This document shows, piece after piece, positions 32,717 through 40,739 of a stretch of DNA of 64,000 nucleotides; the stretch's first letter is position 1, and every line of letters starts with the position of its first letter. The position numbers and the translations under genes were made by a program. The DNA lies in contig CAVYOX010000016.1 of the NCBI GenBank assembly GCA_963770245.1, positions 434,001 to 498,000 on the forward strand, read 5' to 3'. This DNA is from PALSA-270 sp963770245. GTDB lineage: Bacteria > Acidobacteriota > Terriglobia > Terriglobales > Acidobacteriaceae. Below the pieces are notes generated by a model. The model worked only from the letters and a program-made list of their open reading frames with translations, did no database searches and was not told the origin of the DNA.

Positions 32717-33129
32717 TGACTCACCCCTGCCACCTCTTCGAGCACCGGGCAAGCGCAGGCTGCGTGCCGCCGACGATGGTTCAATTCGCGGTTACATTTT
32801 TGCAAATCCATTTCTAGCTCCGACTCCAGATGCCGTAGCTCTTGCAGCTTCGCCCGGATGTCACTCAGTTTTGCGCTTAGCAACTCTTTTACCGATTCGC
32901 AGGCATCCACCTTCCGCTCTCGAAGCTGGATCAATTCCCCGACCTCGCGCAATGAGAAGCCGAGTCCCTGCATTTGCTGGATGAAGTGAAGTCGCTCGAT
33001 GGTGGCCGCTCCGTACAATCGGAACCGACCTGCACTGCGAACCGCCTTGGGCAAGAGCTTGCGCTTCTCGTAGAATCGAATCGCGTCTACGGTTAGGGAA
33101 CTGCGTTTCGCGACCTCGCCGATCTGCAT
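32713..33129 (-). CDS. MerR-family metal-responsive regulator
   Basis: ATG 33129 (MQIGEVAKRSSLTVDAIRFYEKRKLLP) is chosen because the promoter start site falls near 33162, where an alternative ATG would leave no leader. Helix-turn-helix residues 1-70 are followed by a dimer coiled coil and a metal site. The cysteines in DACESVKELL, QKCNREL and CPVLEEV align with Hg(II)-MerR ligands Cys82, Cys117 and Cys126. An extra pair occurs in AACACP. This argues for a thiophilic metal such as mercury rather than copper or zinc. It is the first gene of the minus-strand cassette. Confidence 0.88.
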   Translation of the reverse strand: MQIGEVAKRSSLTVDAIRFYEKRKLLPKAVRSAGRFRLYGAATIERLHFIQQMQGLGFSLREVGELIQLRERKVDACESVKELLSAKLSDIRAKLQELRHLESELEMDLQKCNRELNHRRRHAACACPVLEEVAGVSQ

Positions 33130-33168
33130 CGCCGTGCTCTCAATTTGGTGGTTGCTCGCCATGCCAAA

Positions 33169-33200
33169 ATCATACAATCTGGAGTCTGGTCCAGAGTCAA
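33169..33200 (-). promoter_or_regulatory. MerR-type promoter/operator with 20-bp spacer
   Basis: On the minus strand TTGACT (33195-33200) and TATGAT (33169-33174) are 20 bp apart, the over-long spacing that MerR regulators correct by DNA distortion. The spacer holds the inverted repeat CTGGA-N6-TCCAG, similar to mer/znt operators. It drives the merR cassette and lies 60-90 bases from the divergent cation transporter gene, so it may control both. Confidence 0.8.
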
Positions 33201-33260
33201 GAGAAACGGGTTGGATGCAAGGGGTCTTTGAGCGGCAAAGCATGCGAGCGCAGTGCCATA

Positions 33261-33878
33261 ATGGCTTCCGTGCTGCAAATAGCATCTCCAGACGCTATCC
33301 GGCGAATCCAACGGGTTCAGACCGTTACAATCGCTTGGATGGGCGTGGAAGCGGCGGTTTCTCTTTTCGCCGCGTGGCGGGCACGGAGTCCCGCCCTGCT
33401 TGCATTCGGTGGAGACAGCGCCATCGAACTTTTCTCGGCGATAGTAGTGCTGTGGAGATTTCGCGCAAGTGCAGGACAGGAGCACGCGGAGAGGCGGGCT
33501 GCCCGTATCGCGGGAGCCTTGCTGTTCACGCTGGCTGCTTATATCGCGTTCACTTCGGTCACGAGTCTGCTGGGCTATAGCGAACCCAAACCAACGTTTC
33601 TGGGAATAGCCATTCTGGTAGCCGCCGCAGTCGTCATGCCTTGGCTTGCGAAAGAGAAGCGGCGGCTGTCAGGAGCTATGGATAGTGCTGCGTTGAGGGC
33701 GGATGCCGCACAGTCGGCGCTGTGTGCTTACCTCTCGCTAATCGCATTGGTGGGACTGGCGGTAAACACGATCTGGCACGTAAAGTGGGCAGACCCGATT
33801 GCGGCTCTAGCGATTCTGCCGCTCATTGTTTGGGAAGGTCGGGAAGCCATGCGGGGGAAAACGTGCGGCTGTTGCTAA
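33261..33878 (+). CDS. Small cation-diffusion-type transporter with C-terminal CGCC
   Basis: A 205-residue membrane protein with about six helices. CDF-like features are WMGVEAAVSLFAAW, FGGDSAIELFSAIVVLWRF in helix II and ALRADAAQSALCAYLS in helix V, which carry the metal-site aspartates. It lacks the usual ~100-residue cytoplasmic C-terminal domain and ends instead in KTCGCC, a probable metal-binding tail. ATG 33261 fits the family start; TTG 33228 is possible. Divergent from the merR cassette across the shared operator, it probably exports the inducing metal. Confidence 0.82.
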   Translation: MASVLQIASPDAIRRIQRVQTVTIAWMGVEAAVSLFAAWRARSPALLAFGGDSAIELFSAIVVLWRFRASAGQEHAERRAARIAGALLFTLAAYIAFTSVTSLLGYSEPKPTFLGIAILVAAAVVMPWLAKEKRRLSGAMDSAALRADAAQSALCAYLSLIALVGLAVNTIWHVKWADPIAALAILPLIVWEGREAMRGKTCGCC

Positions 33879-33913
33879 GGTTCGACCCCAACCCGTAACC
33901 CAAGGCGTGCGTC

Positions 33914-34150
33914 ATGCCAAATCTAAAGGACACCCTCAAGACCGCCTCGTCCGTGACCGCCAAGTCAAGCTCAGCGTGATCGGCAGGAAATCTGGACCCA
34001 CAATCTCGATTTCGGTCTGGTTCGTTGTGGACTGTACCTCCAGCCCGTGCAGGGCTCCGACACGCAGTGGTATCGGAACGTGCTCAGAGCCCTTCGATGC
34101 GGAGCCTCGAGTCGAGATGGTGACGAGTTTGCAAACGAAAAATGCAGGGC
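33914..34150 (+). pseudogene. Deazaflavin-dependent nitroreductase-like (DUF385) gene, frameshifted
   Basis: ATG 33914 starts MPNLKDTLKT. Another frame continues RDRQVKLSVIGRKSGPTISISVWFVVD, and a third gives YLQPVQGSDTQWYRNVLRA. Joined, these match the F420/DUF385 family (RKSG, then PVWFVVDG, then GSDTxWYxN). At least two frameshifts break it, and the C-terminal beta strands are not recognisable. Inactive. Confidence 0.6.
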
Positions 34151-34813
34151 GCAGAAAGCAACGCAAAATCCTAGTCACATTGGTGCTTGTACTATTTCTG
34201 ATCGTTTTTACCCCAATCATAAGGCTAGCAATACAAGGGCTGCTGTCGCGGGGCTCGACCGAAGTTGCTGCATGGAAACCGTGCAACACCATACTATGTG
34301 GTTCGTCACCACGGGCCTCCTTCACCATTGAAACGAGTAAATTTTCCCGCAAACTCTGATGCAGTTTGGGAGAATGCCGTAAGAAAGATGATCCGCAGGA
34401 ACTATTCCGCCGACGCCATCGCTAAGACGATCTATGGTAGTTCCGAAGCATTGAAGTGCGTAGAACTTGACGCAGCTACTGCGGACGGAAAAGCGGTCAC
34501 CTCATGTTTGGACTCGGCTTTGGGCCTGGCCGGTTACGTTCTTTGGAGAGCCCGCCCTCAACCCGGTCTTTTACGGCGTATTGGCTTCAGGACGCAGAAT
34601 TCCATGATGACGCAAGCTAGGCGATGTTGCGATTCTTTCGGTTGCAAAAAGTCGACTTTGGAGCATGTGTCATGAATGACCTCGAAGAGTTAGATTCGTG
34701 ATGGTAACCGGCAGCGACAGCAGCGTGGTAGATCGGCCAGGTGTGAATTGGGGGAGGCAAAACGGGACCCTCTCGGACAACCGAATCGCATGCCGCCGGT
34801 ACCTGGAACCATA
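34151..34813. other. Eroded intergenic stretch
   Basis: A frame at 34117-34359 would encode an 80-residue protein with one hydrophobic helix (ILVTLVLVLFLIVFTPIIRLA), but no ribosome site or family supports it. Another frame at 34265-34675 has no recognisable features. I see no RNA gene. Confidence 0.4.
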
Positions 34814-35731
34814 CTAGCGCCGAGCGAAGCTTTCGCTCAGCACCCATAAGCCCGCCAGGGTCAAAATGGGCCCACACCAGATGTAAAGGAAAACCCGCCA
34901 TTCGAGAGTCCGGGCCACTTCTCGCTGGCTGCACCAGGAAATGAAAAACGGATCTGACGAGGATCCCTTGCGCAACAGGACCGGGGGCTGCAGATTGAAC
35001 GGTTCCTGCGGATTCTCGGTCGGGCGCGCTGCCATCGGGTCCTCGGCGGAAACGTCGAGAGAATCGAGTTCGCCCCGGCGCTCGAGATCAGCGACTTCCT
35101 GGCTTACGAATCCGGCAGACGCTCGCCGGGAATCGCTCGTCGATGGACGGTCGACTGCTTCGAGCCGGGGATTGTCCGCGAGGGTGCCAAGAACAAACAG
35201 GGTATCGCCCGGCAGAATGCAGCACTCCTCTAACTTCAGCGGAGAATCGCCGGCAATCGCGTGGCGGCGAAGAAAATGGCTGATGTAGTCCGGGATCAGC
35301 TCGCTCGAGAATACCGAGTTGGAGTATTCGTGGGAAAAGGCAGCGGGCAGATCCAGTTCGGCGCGCCCGGGGTCGACCAGCACGCGGCCGGTGCCGTCAT
35401 CGACGAACAAAGGAGCACACAGCGTCTCTTCCGCCACCTTCTTCCAGCGCCGCTGCTGGTTTTGCCAGGCGCGGGCGCGGTAGTAATAGCAGTTTAGGGC
35501 CGAGAGCGGGGAGATGAGAGTGTAGGGTCCGGCGGCCTTGCCGCTGACTTCGACGGTTCCCAGAGCGGCGCCACGCACCGTCGAGCGAGGTATGTTCAGG
35601 ATGAGGCGCCTTCGCCGCAGAAGTCCAAAGCCGCGATAAAAGAGGAAGAGACCCATTCCCAGAGCAATCGCTGCCCAGAGGACGGGATCAACCAGCACCG
35701 GCCCCAGATCGACGGCGGACGGTAAATTCAT
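34814..35731 (-). CDS. GIDE/MULAN-domain membrane protein
   Basis: A 305-residue protein with N-terminal hydrophobic helix (VLWAAIALGMGLFLFYRGF, about 17-36) and C-terminal one (LEWRVFLYIWCGPILTLAGLWVL, about 275-298). In between lies a GIDE-type domain: IPRSTVRGAALGTVEVSGKAAGP, SPLSALNCYYYRARAW, and FVDDGTGRVLVDP. In eukaryotes this domain sits in the mitochondrial E3 ligase MULAN; bacterial copies have no RING finger and no known function. It follows the M16 peptidase pair after 17 bases and is probably co-transcribed, suggesting envelope quality control (inference). Confidence 0.8.
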   Translation of the reverse strand: MNLPSAVDLGPVLVDPVLWAAIALGMGLFLFYRGFGLLRRRRLILNIPRSTVRGAALGTVEVSGKAAGPYTLISPLSALNCYYYRARAWQNQQRRWKKVAEETLCAPLFVDDGTGRVLVDPGRAELDLPAAFSHEYSNSVFSSELIPDYISHFLRRHAIAGDSPLKLEECCILPGDTLFVLGTLADNPRLEAVDRPSTSDSRRASAGFVSQEVADLERRGELDSLDVSAEDPMAARPTENPQEPFNLQPPVLLRKGSSSDPFFISWCSQREVARTLEWRVFLYIWCGPILTLAGLWVLSESFARR

Positions 35732-35748
35732 GCTCCGCCACCTCTAGG

Positions 35749-37911
35749 TTACGGCTGCGGGCCTTTGGCTTCAGACGATGGCTTGTCGAACAGTTTTGGA
35801 TCCACCTGCGGATTGATCTGGATGCCGGTGAATTGGACCGTGCTTGCGTCCTCGCCGTTCTGCTTGTTCTTGTGCAGAAAGGGAAGGGTTAAGCCATCGG
35901 TGGTCTTCCAGTCGTCCAGATCGGTTTGGGCTTGCACCGGACCCGAGCGTCCGAGGGACGGGTAGGACTCGCGCAGCACGTGGCCGCTCGCCGGATCCAC
36001 ATACCAGCGCACGGTCATGCCCGATCCCGCCACGTCGACAATTTTGGCGTCCACGTTACCGATCTTTTCCGTGCCTGAGGCGGAGAACACGAAAGCAGGA
36101 TCATTCATGTGCTGGCCGATATAGACCAAGTCGCGCTTGATCTGGGCGAGAGTTTCCTGCTTTTGTCCGTCAGGGAGGTCCCGGGTTCCCATGCTGGGGG
36201 CTGAGAAAAAGGCCACGGCGGGCGAGGCGACCACGGTGAAATCTCCCATGGGGCCTTGGGCTGAGATGTGGACATGGTCGGGAAAGACGATGATGCTCTG
36301 CATGGTCATCGCGACATCCCCTTGCGGGGCCTTCTGGGTGAAAGAATATTTTCCTTCGATCGCTCGAATCGATGCCAGCTTGGCCTCCCCGCCCAGAGCT
36401 GCCACCACCTTGGCGGCCAGGGCTTTGCCTTCGGGATTCGAGGCCGCCGGTTTCGCAGCCGGTGCGGTTTCCTCCCCGGGCGGTGGGGGGATGGTAATGT
36501 CGATGTTGGTCACGGGACCGAGCGAAGACAAAGGCTTGTCGAACTCGGCGCTATTGCCTACGACCAGGACGGCGAATTGGTCCTTGTGAACATATTTTGC
36601 GGCCACGCGGGCCAGATCCTCCACCGTAACCTTTTCCACTCCCGCCTGAAACCTTTCCAGGAAATCCGCGGGATAACCGTAGAACTCATAGGACATGCGT
36701 TCGCGCAGCACTTTGTCGGGTGAATCGAAGTTGAAAACGAAGGAATTCAGGATGGAATCCTTGGCGCGTTTGGTCTCCTCTTCCGAGAACGGATTCTTGG
36801 CAATTCCGTCGATCTGTTCGTAGAGCGCCTGAATGGCTTCCACCGTCGAACCACTCTTGGTTCCCATGGCGAGCCGCAGGATTCCGGGATGGTCGAAGGC
36901 GGTTCCGATGCCCCCGCCGATGCCGTAAGCCAGGCCCTTAATCGTGCGGATGTTACTGACCAGGCGGGATTCAAAGCCGCCGCTCAGGGCCTCATTGAAA
37001 ACCTGGATGGCGTAATAATCCGGATTGTTGCGCAGGGTGCCCAACTCGACCATGCGGATGTTGCTCTGATTCACGTCGGATTTAGCGATCAGGTAATAGC
37101 CAGGTTTGGCGGGATCGAACTGAATTTCCGCCTCTTTTGCCTCTGGACCTTTGGCCCAGGAGCCAAAGGCGGCACGGAGCTTGGCTTCCATGGCGCTCGA
37201 ATCGAAATCGCCCACGATACCGAGGATGATGTTGTTGGGGGCCACGTGCGCCTGGTGCCAGGCCAGCAGATCTTGCCGGGTGATGCCGGCGACCGTCGCG
37301 TATTCCGGCTCGCGGGCATAGGGATTCTCCGCGCCATAGGCCAGCTTGGTCGATTCGCGGGATGAGATCTCGCCGACTTCGTCATTGCGCCGGGAAATCC
37401 CGTCATCCTCCTCGTGTTTGGCCAAGTCGACTTTATCCTCGCGGAACTGCGGCTCGCGCAGCAGGTCGGCGAAGACGGTGAAGACATCGTCGAAGTCAGC
37501 CTTCAGACAGGACAACGAAATGGTGGTGGAATCGGCGGCGGCGTCGGTTTCGACTTTGGCGGCACGCACTTCGAGGTAATCGTCGAGTTGGTCGCCGGTT
37601 TGAGTCTTATTGCCGCCGGTGCGCCAGACTTCGCCGTAGATGTCGAGCAGCCCGGCTTTGGCCGCGGGTTCTGAACGCGATCCGCCGCGAATGCGGGCGA
37701 CGCCGTCAATCAAGGGCAGCTCGTGGTCTTCCTCGAGGAAGACCACCATGCCATTGGGGAATTCGATGCGCTTGGGTTCCTGGGGATGGAAAGCCGGCAG
37801 GGGTGAGATCTGGATCTGCTTCCAGTTGGTGGCTTGGGCGGTGGCGCGGGGCAAGGCGGCGGTTAAGACCGCCAGAGCCAGGCACAACACGGTGAGCGGC
37901 TGCCTTTTCAC
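35749..37911 (-). CDS. M16 family peptidase, catalytically inactive subunit, with C-terminal extension
   Basis: A 720-residue secreted protein (signal peptide LTVLCLALAVLTAALPRATA). Two M16 domains are present (about 50-260 and 265-480). At the place of the HxxEH zinc motif it reads LLDIYGEVWRTGG, so it cannot bind zinc. The R/Y substrate-binding part is conserved, including GLAYGIGGGIGTAFDHPG. After residue ~490 comes a separate domain (LAAKVVAALGGEAKLASIRAIEGKYSF, then VRWYVDPASGHVLRESY), similar to outer-membrane lipoprotein-sorting folds. Its start overlaps the stop of the active subunit (ATGA). The pair should form a heterodimer, like mitochondrial processing peptidase or YmxG/PqqL types. 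Confidence 0.9.
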   Translation of the reverse strand: MKRQPLTVLCLALAVLTAALPRATAQATNWKQIQISPLPAFHPQEPKRIEFPNGMVVFLEEDHELPLIDGVARIRGGSRSEPAAKAGLLDIYGEVWRTGGNKTQTGDQLDDYLEVRAAKVETDAAADSTTISLSCLKADFDDVFTVFADLLREPQFREDKVDLAKHEEDDGISRRNDEVGEISSRESTKLAYGAENPYAREPEYATVAGITRQDLLAWHQAHVAPNNIILGIVGDFDSSAMEAKLRAAFGSWAKGPEAKEAEIQFDPAKPGYYLIAKSDVNQSNIRMVELGTLRNNPDYYAIQVFNEALSGGFESRLVSNIRTIKGLAYGIGGGIGTAFDHPGILRLAMGTKSGSTVEAIQALYEQIDGIAKNPFSEEETKRAKDSILNSFVFNFDSPDKVLRERMSYEFYGYPADFLERFQAGVEKVTVEDLARVAAKYVHKDQFAVLVVGNSAEFDKPLSSLGPVTNIDITIPPPPGEETAPAAKPAASNPEGKALAAKVVAALGGEAKLASIRAIEGKYSFTQKAPQGDVAMTMQSIIVFPDHVHISAQGPMGDFTVVASPAVAFFSAPSMGTRDLPDGQKQETLAQIKRDLVYIGQHMNDPAFVFSASGTEKIGNVDAKIVDVAGSGMTVRWYVDPASGHVLRESYPSLGRSGPVQAQTDLDDWKTTDGLTLPFLHKNKQNGEDASTVQFTGIQINPQVDPKLFDKPSSEAKGPQP

Positions 37912-39428
37912 TGGGCACCTCCCTGGTTGGCCGCAGCCGGCGCGGAAGTTTCGATGATGCCGACGGTGCGATTGGCGGGAACGAAAATCTGGTTGGCGAC
38001 GCGCCGGATGTCGGCTTTGCTGACCTGGTCGATGCGGTCCACCTGGCGGAACAGTTCGCGCCAGTCGCCATAGCGTGTCTGGTAGATTGCCAACTGTTGG
38101 GCCAGGCCAGGATTGTCGGCCAGGCTCCGGATCAAGTTGGCCTTCGACCGGGTCTTGATCATCTTCAATTCCTCGTCGCTGATGTCTTCGTTCTTCAGCC
38201 GGTCCAGTTCGGCGTGGATAGCCTGTTCCGCCTCTTCCGGCTTGTGGCCGGGCATGAGGAAGGCGTAGAAAGCGAACAAGTGCGGATACTTGTCGCCGGG
38301 GAAGCCGGTGAAGCCGGCGGTGCCGGAGGAGATCTTCTTATCGCGCACCAGGGCCCGGTAAAGGCGCGAGGTGCGACCTTCCGACATCAGGTCGGCGATG
38401 GCGTCGTACACCGCATCGTCGGGGCTGCGGTAGTCGGGCCGGTGATAGCCTTCGAGATAGAGCGGCTGCGCCATTTCGTGTAATACCACGCGACGCTCCG
38501 AGTTCTGCGGCGGCTCGGTGGTGGTTCTTTCATCCGGCTTATCGTGCGATGGAATACGGCCGAAATACTTCTCGATGACGGGGATCGCTTCTGCCGGCTT
38601 CACAGCTCCTACGACCGCCACCACCATGTTCGACGGAATGTAGTACGCATCAAAAAACTTTTGCGCGTCCGTGGCCGAGAACGTATTCAGGTCCGACATC
38701 CACCCGATGGTGGGACGATGATAGGGATGCGCCTGGTAGGCAGCAGTGATGAACTGCTCGACCAGCCGGCCGACGGGATTGCTGTCGGTGCGCAGGCGGC
38801 GCTCTTCGATGACCACGTCGCGCTCCTTGTAGAACTCGCGCAAGACGGGATGGGTAAAGCGCTCGGATTCGAGATAAGCCCAAAGCTCCAGGCGGTTCGA
38901 GGGCAGCGAATAGAAGTAGTTGGTCTCATCATCCTGGGTATTGGCGTTGACCCCCTCAGCGCCGTTGCGTTCCAGGATGCCGTCGAACTCGCCTTCGATC
39001 ACGTACTGCTGGGCGTCCTTGATCGCGTCCTGCCACTGCTCGTGCAGCTGCTTGACCTTTTCCTCATCGCGCCCGGTCGGCTTGTCGCGCTCCTCGATGT
39101 AGGCGGCATAAATTTTCTCCACTTTCTCAAGCGCGGCCTTCTCGGCGGGATAGTTCTTGGTGCCGATTTTGTCCGTCCCCTTGAAGGCCATGTGCTCGAA
39201 CATGTGCGCCAGTCCGGTCTCGCCCTGTGGATCCTGCACGGAGCCGGCATCGACCAGGGTGTAGAAGGAGAACACCGGCGCCTCCGGACGCTCGCAGATC
39301 AGAACGGTAAGGCCGTTGGCCAGTTTCTTGACGGTCACGCGGCTCTCGAACGACGCCAGATCCTGGGCCCGGGCGAGCCCGGCCAGCATCAGAATCAGAG
39401 ACAGAAAGATGAGTATGCGGTGTTTCAT
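37908..39428 (-). CDS. M16 family zinc metallopeptidase, active subunit
   Basis: ATG 39428 is preceded by GGAGG; the product (506 residues) has signal peptide ILIFLSLILMLAGLARA. Zinc motif HMFEH is at residues 75-79. About 60 extra charged, helical residues (EKVEKIYAAYIEERDKPTGRDEEKV, QQYVIEGEFDG) separate this from NANTQDDETNYF and the downstream ERDVVIEERR that supplies the third ligand; such an insert is seen in some bacterial M16 enzymes. Co-translated with the inactive partner. It would act in the periplasm on peptides or unfolded proteins. Confidence 0.93.
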   Translation of the reverse strand: MKHRILIFLSLILMLAGLARAQDLASFESRVTVKKLANGLTVLICERPEAPVFSFYTLVDAGSVQDPQGETGLAHMFEHMAFKGTDKIGTKNYPAEKAALEKVEKIYAAYIEERDKPTGRDEEKVKQLHEQWQDAIKDAQQYVIEGEFDGILERNGAEGVNANTQDDETNYFYSLPSNRLELWAYLESERFTHPVLREFYKERDVVIEERRLRTDSNPVGRLVEQFITAAYQAHPYHRPTIGWMSDLNTFSATDAQKFFDAYYIPSNMVVAVVGAVKPAEAIPVIEKYFGRIPSHDKPDERTTTEPPQNSERRVVLHEMAQPLYLEGYHRPDYRSPDDAVYDAIADLMSEGRTSRLYRALVRDKKISSGTAGFTGFPGDKYPHLFAFYAFLMPGHKPEEAEQAIHAELDRLKNEDISDEELKMIKTRSKANLIRSLADNPGLAQQLAIYQTRYGDWRELFRQVDRIDQVSKADIRRVANQIFVPANRTVGIIETSAPAAANQGGAQ

Positions 39429-39683
39429 CGGACCTCCACTGCGGTTGGACGGGGCATGAAAGGAGAAACTTGAAATTACGTGGCGGAAGGCCAGCTTGTC
39501 AAACCTCAAGCGCTCATCCCGGCCTCAGTTTGGTCGTGCGCTGGGGGCCACCCAGGGAGCACATAATGACGGCCGAATGTCTTTGTAGGACCCGGCGGGT
39601 GTGACGGTGCCGGGCGATGGCGGTGGTTTCCGCCGAAACCGGCTCGGCTGATACACTCCGAGGCAAATTGCAGAGGAGGAAGT

Positions 39684-40736
39684 GTGAGCAAACCGCAGGT
39701 GGTCGAAATCGAGGGGAAACGACTGTCGCTCACCAACCTGGACAAGGTCTTGTATCCTGCGGCCGGATTCAGCAAGGGACAGGTCATCGACTACTACGCC
39801 CGGATTGCGCCCGTGCTGGTGCCGCATCTGGCGGGGCGGCCGCTGACCTTGAAGCGCTATCCCGAGGGCGTGGACAAGGAATTCTTTTTTGAGAAGAATG
39901 CCACCAAGCATCGGCCGGACTGGGTGAAGACGGCCCCGATTTGGAGCGAAGGCAACCAGCGCGAGATACATTACCTTCTGGCCAACGACCTGGCTACGGT
40001 CGTTTGGGTGGCGAATCTGGCGGCCATCGAACTGCACCCGTCGCTTGCGCGGGCGAGCGACATCGGGCGTCCCACCATGATGGTCTTCGATCTCGACCCC
40101 GGTCCGCCGGCCAATATCGTCGAGTGCGCTCAGGTTGGGCTATGGCTGCGGCAGATCTTCGAGCACTTCGGACTCGAGAGCTTTCCGAAGACTTCTGGCT
40201 CGAAAGGACTGCAGATCTATGTTCCGCTGAACACCGCCATCCGCTATGACGTCACGAAAGATTTCGCTCACGCGCTCGCCCGGCTGCTCGAGGATGAACA
40301 TCGTGACTTGGTGGTCTCTGACATGAAGAAGCAGCTGCGCACCGGCAAAGTGTTGGTCGACTGGAGCCAGAATGACGAGCACAAGACTACGATCGGCGTC
40401 TATTCCCTGCGGGCGCGAGAGCATCCCACGGTTTCCACCCCGCTGCGCTGGGAGGAAGTGGAGCGGGCGCTGAAGAAAAAGGACGCTGACCTGCTGGTAT
40501 TCGAGGCCGGGCAGGTTCTCGAGCGGGTGGCGAAGATGGCAGATCTGTTCGAGCCCGTGCTCAAGCTGCAGCAGGAGTTGCCGCGGTTGCCCGGCATGGC
40601 GAGGAGCGTTTCCTCGCGAACGGCCGGCCCGGGCCGGAAAGGGCTCGGGCAGACGGAAGAGCCGGCGCGCCAGAAGCCAGAACCGAAGACCTCCCGCACC
40701 GGTTCGACCTCGGCCAAAAAGCGGCGGAAGGTATAA
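39684..40736 (+). CDS. LigD-type polymerase/primase domain protein, stand-alone
   Basis: GTG 39684 follows AGGAGG. The 350-residue protein is an archaeo-eukaryotic primase fold as in bacterial NHEJ LigD PolDom: LTNLDKVLYPAAGFSKGQVIDYYARIAP, catalytic VFDLDPG (two metal-binding aspartates, about 133-139), and VLVDWSQND (third aspartate). Where LigD usually has a histidine in GSKGLH it reads GSKGLQ. The C-terminal 50 residues are basic and low complexity (KRRKV end). No ligase, nuclease or Ku gene is in the window. Probably fills gaps with ribonucleotides in double-strand break repair. Confidence 0.9.
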   Translation: MSKPQVVEIEGKRLSLTNLDKVLYPAAGFSKGQVIDYYARIAPVLVPHLAGRPLTLKRYPEGVDKEFFFEKNATKHRPDWVKTAPIWSEGNQREIHYLLANDLATVVWVANLAAIELHPSLARASDIGRPTMMVFDLDPGPPANIVECAQVGLWLRQIFEHFGLESFPKTSGSKGLQIYVPLNTAIRYDVTKDFAHALARLLEDEHRDLVVSDMKKQLRTGKVLVDWSQNDEHKTTIGVYSLRAREHPTVSTPLRWEEVERALKKKDADLLVFEAGQVLERVAKMADLFEPVLKLQQELPRLPGMARSVSSRTAGPGRKGLGQTEEPARQKPEPKTSRTGSTSAKKRRKV

Positions 40737-40739
40737 TCC

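Noticed and set aside
34117..34359. 80-codon frame with one hydrophobic helix
   Set aside because: No ribosome site, no family, overlaps the broken DUF385 gene; hydrophobic stretches of this length arise by chance.
34265..34675. 136-codon frame in the eroded zone
   Set aside because: Cys/Arg-rich filler without recognisable motif, and no ribosome site.
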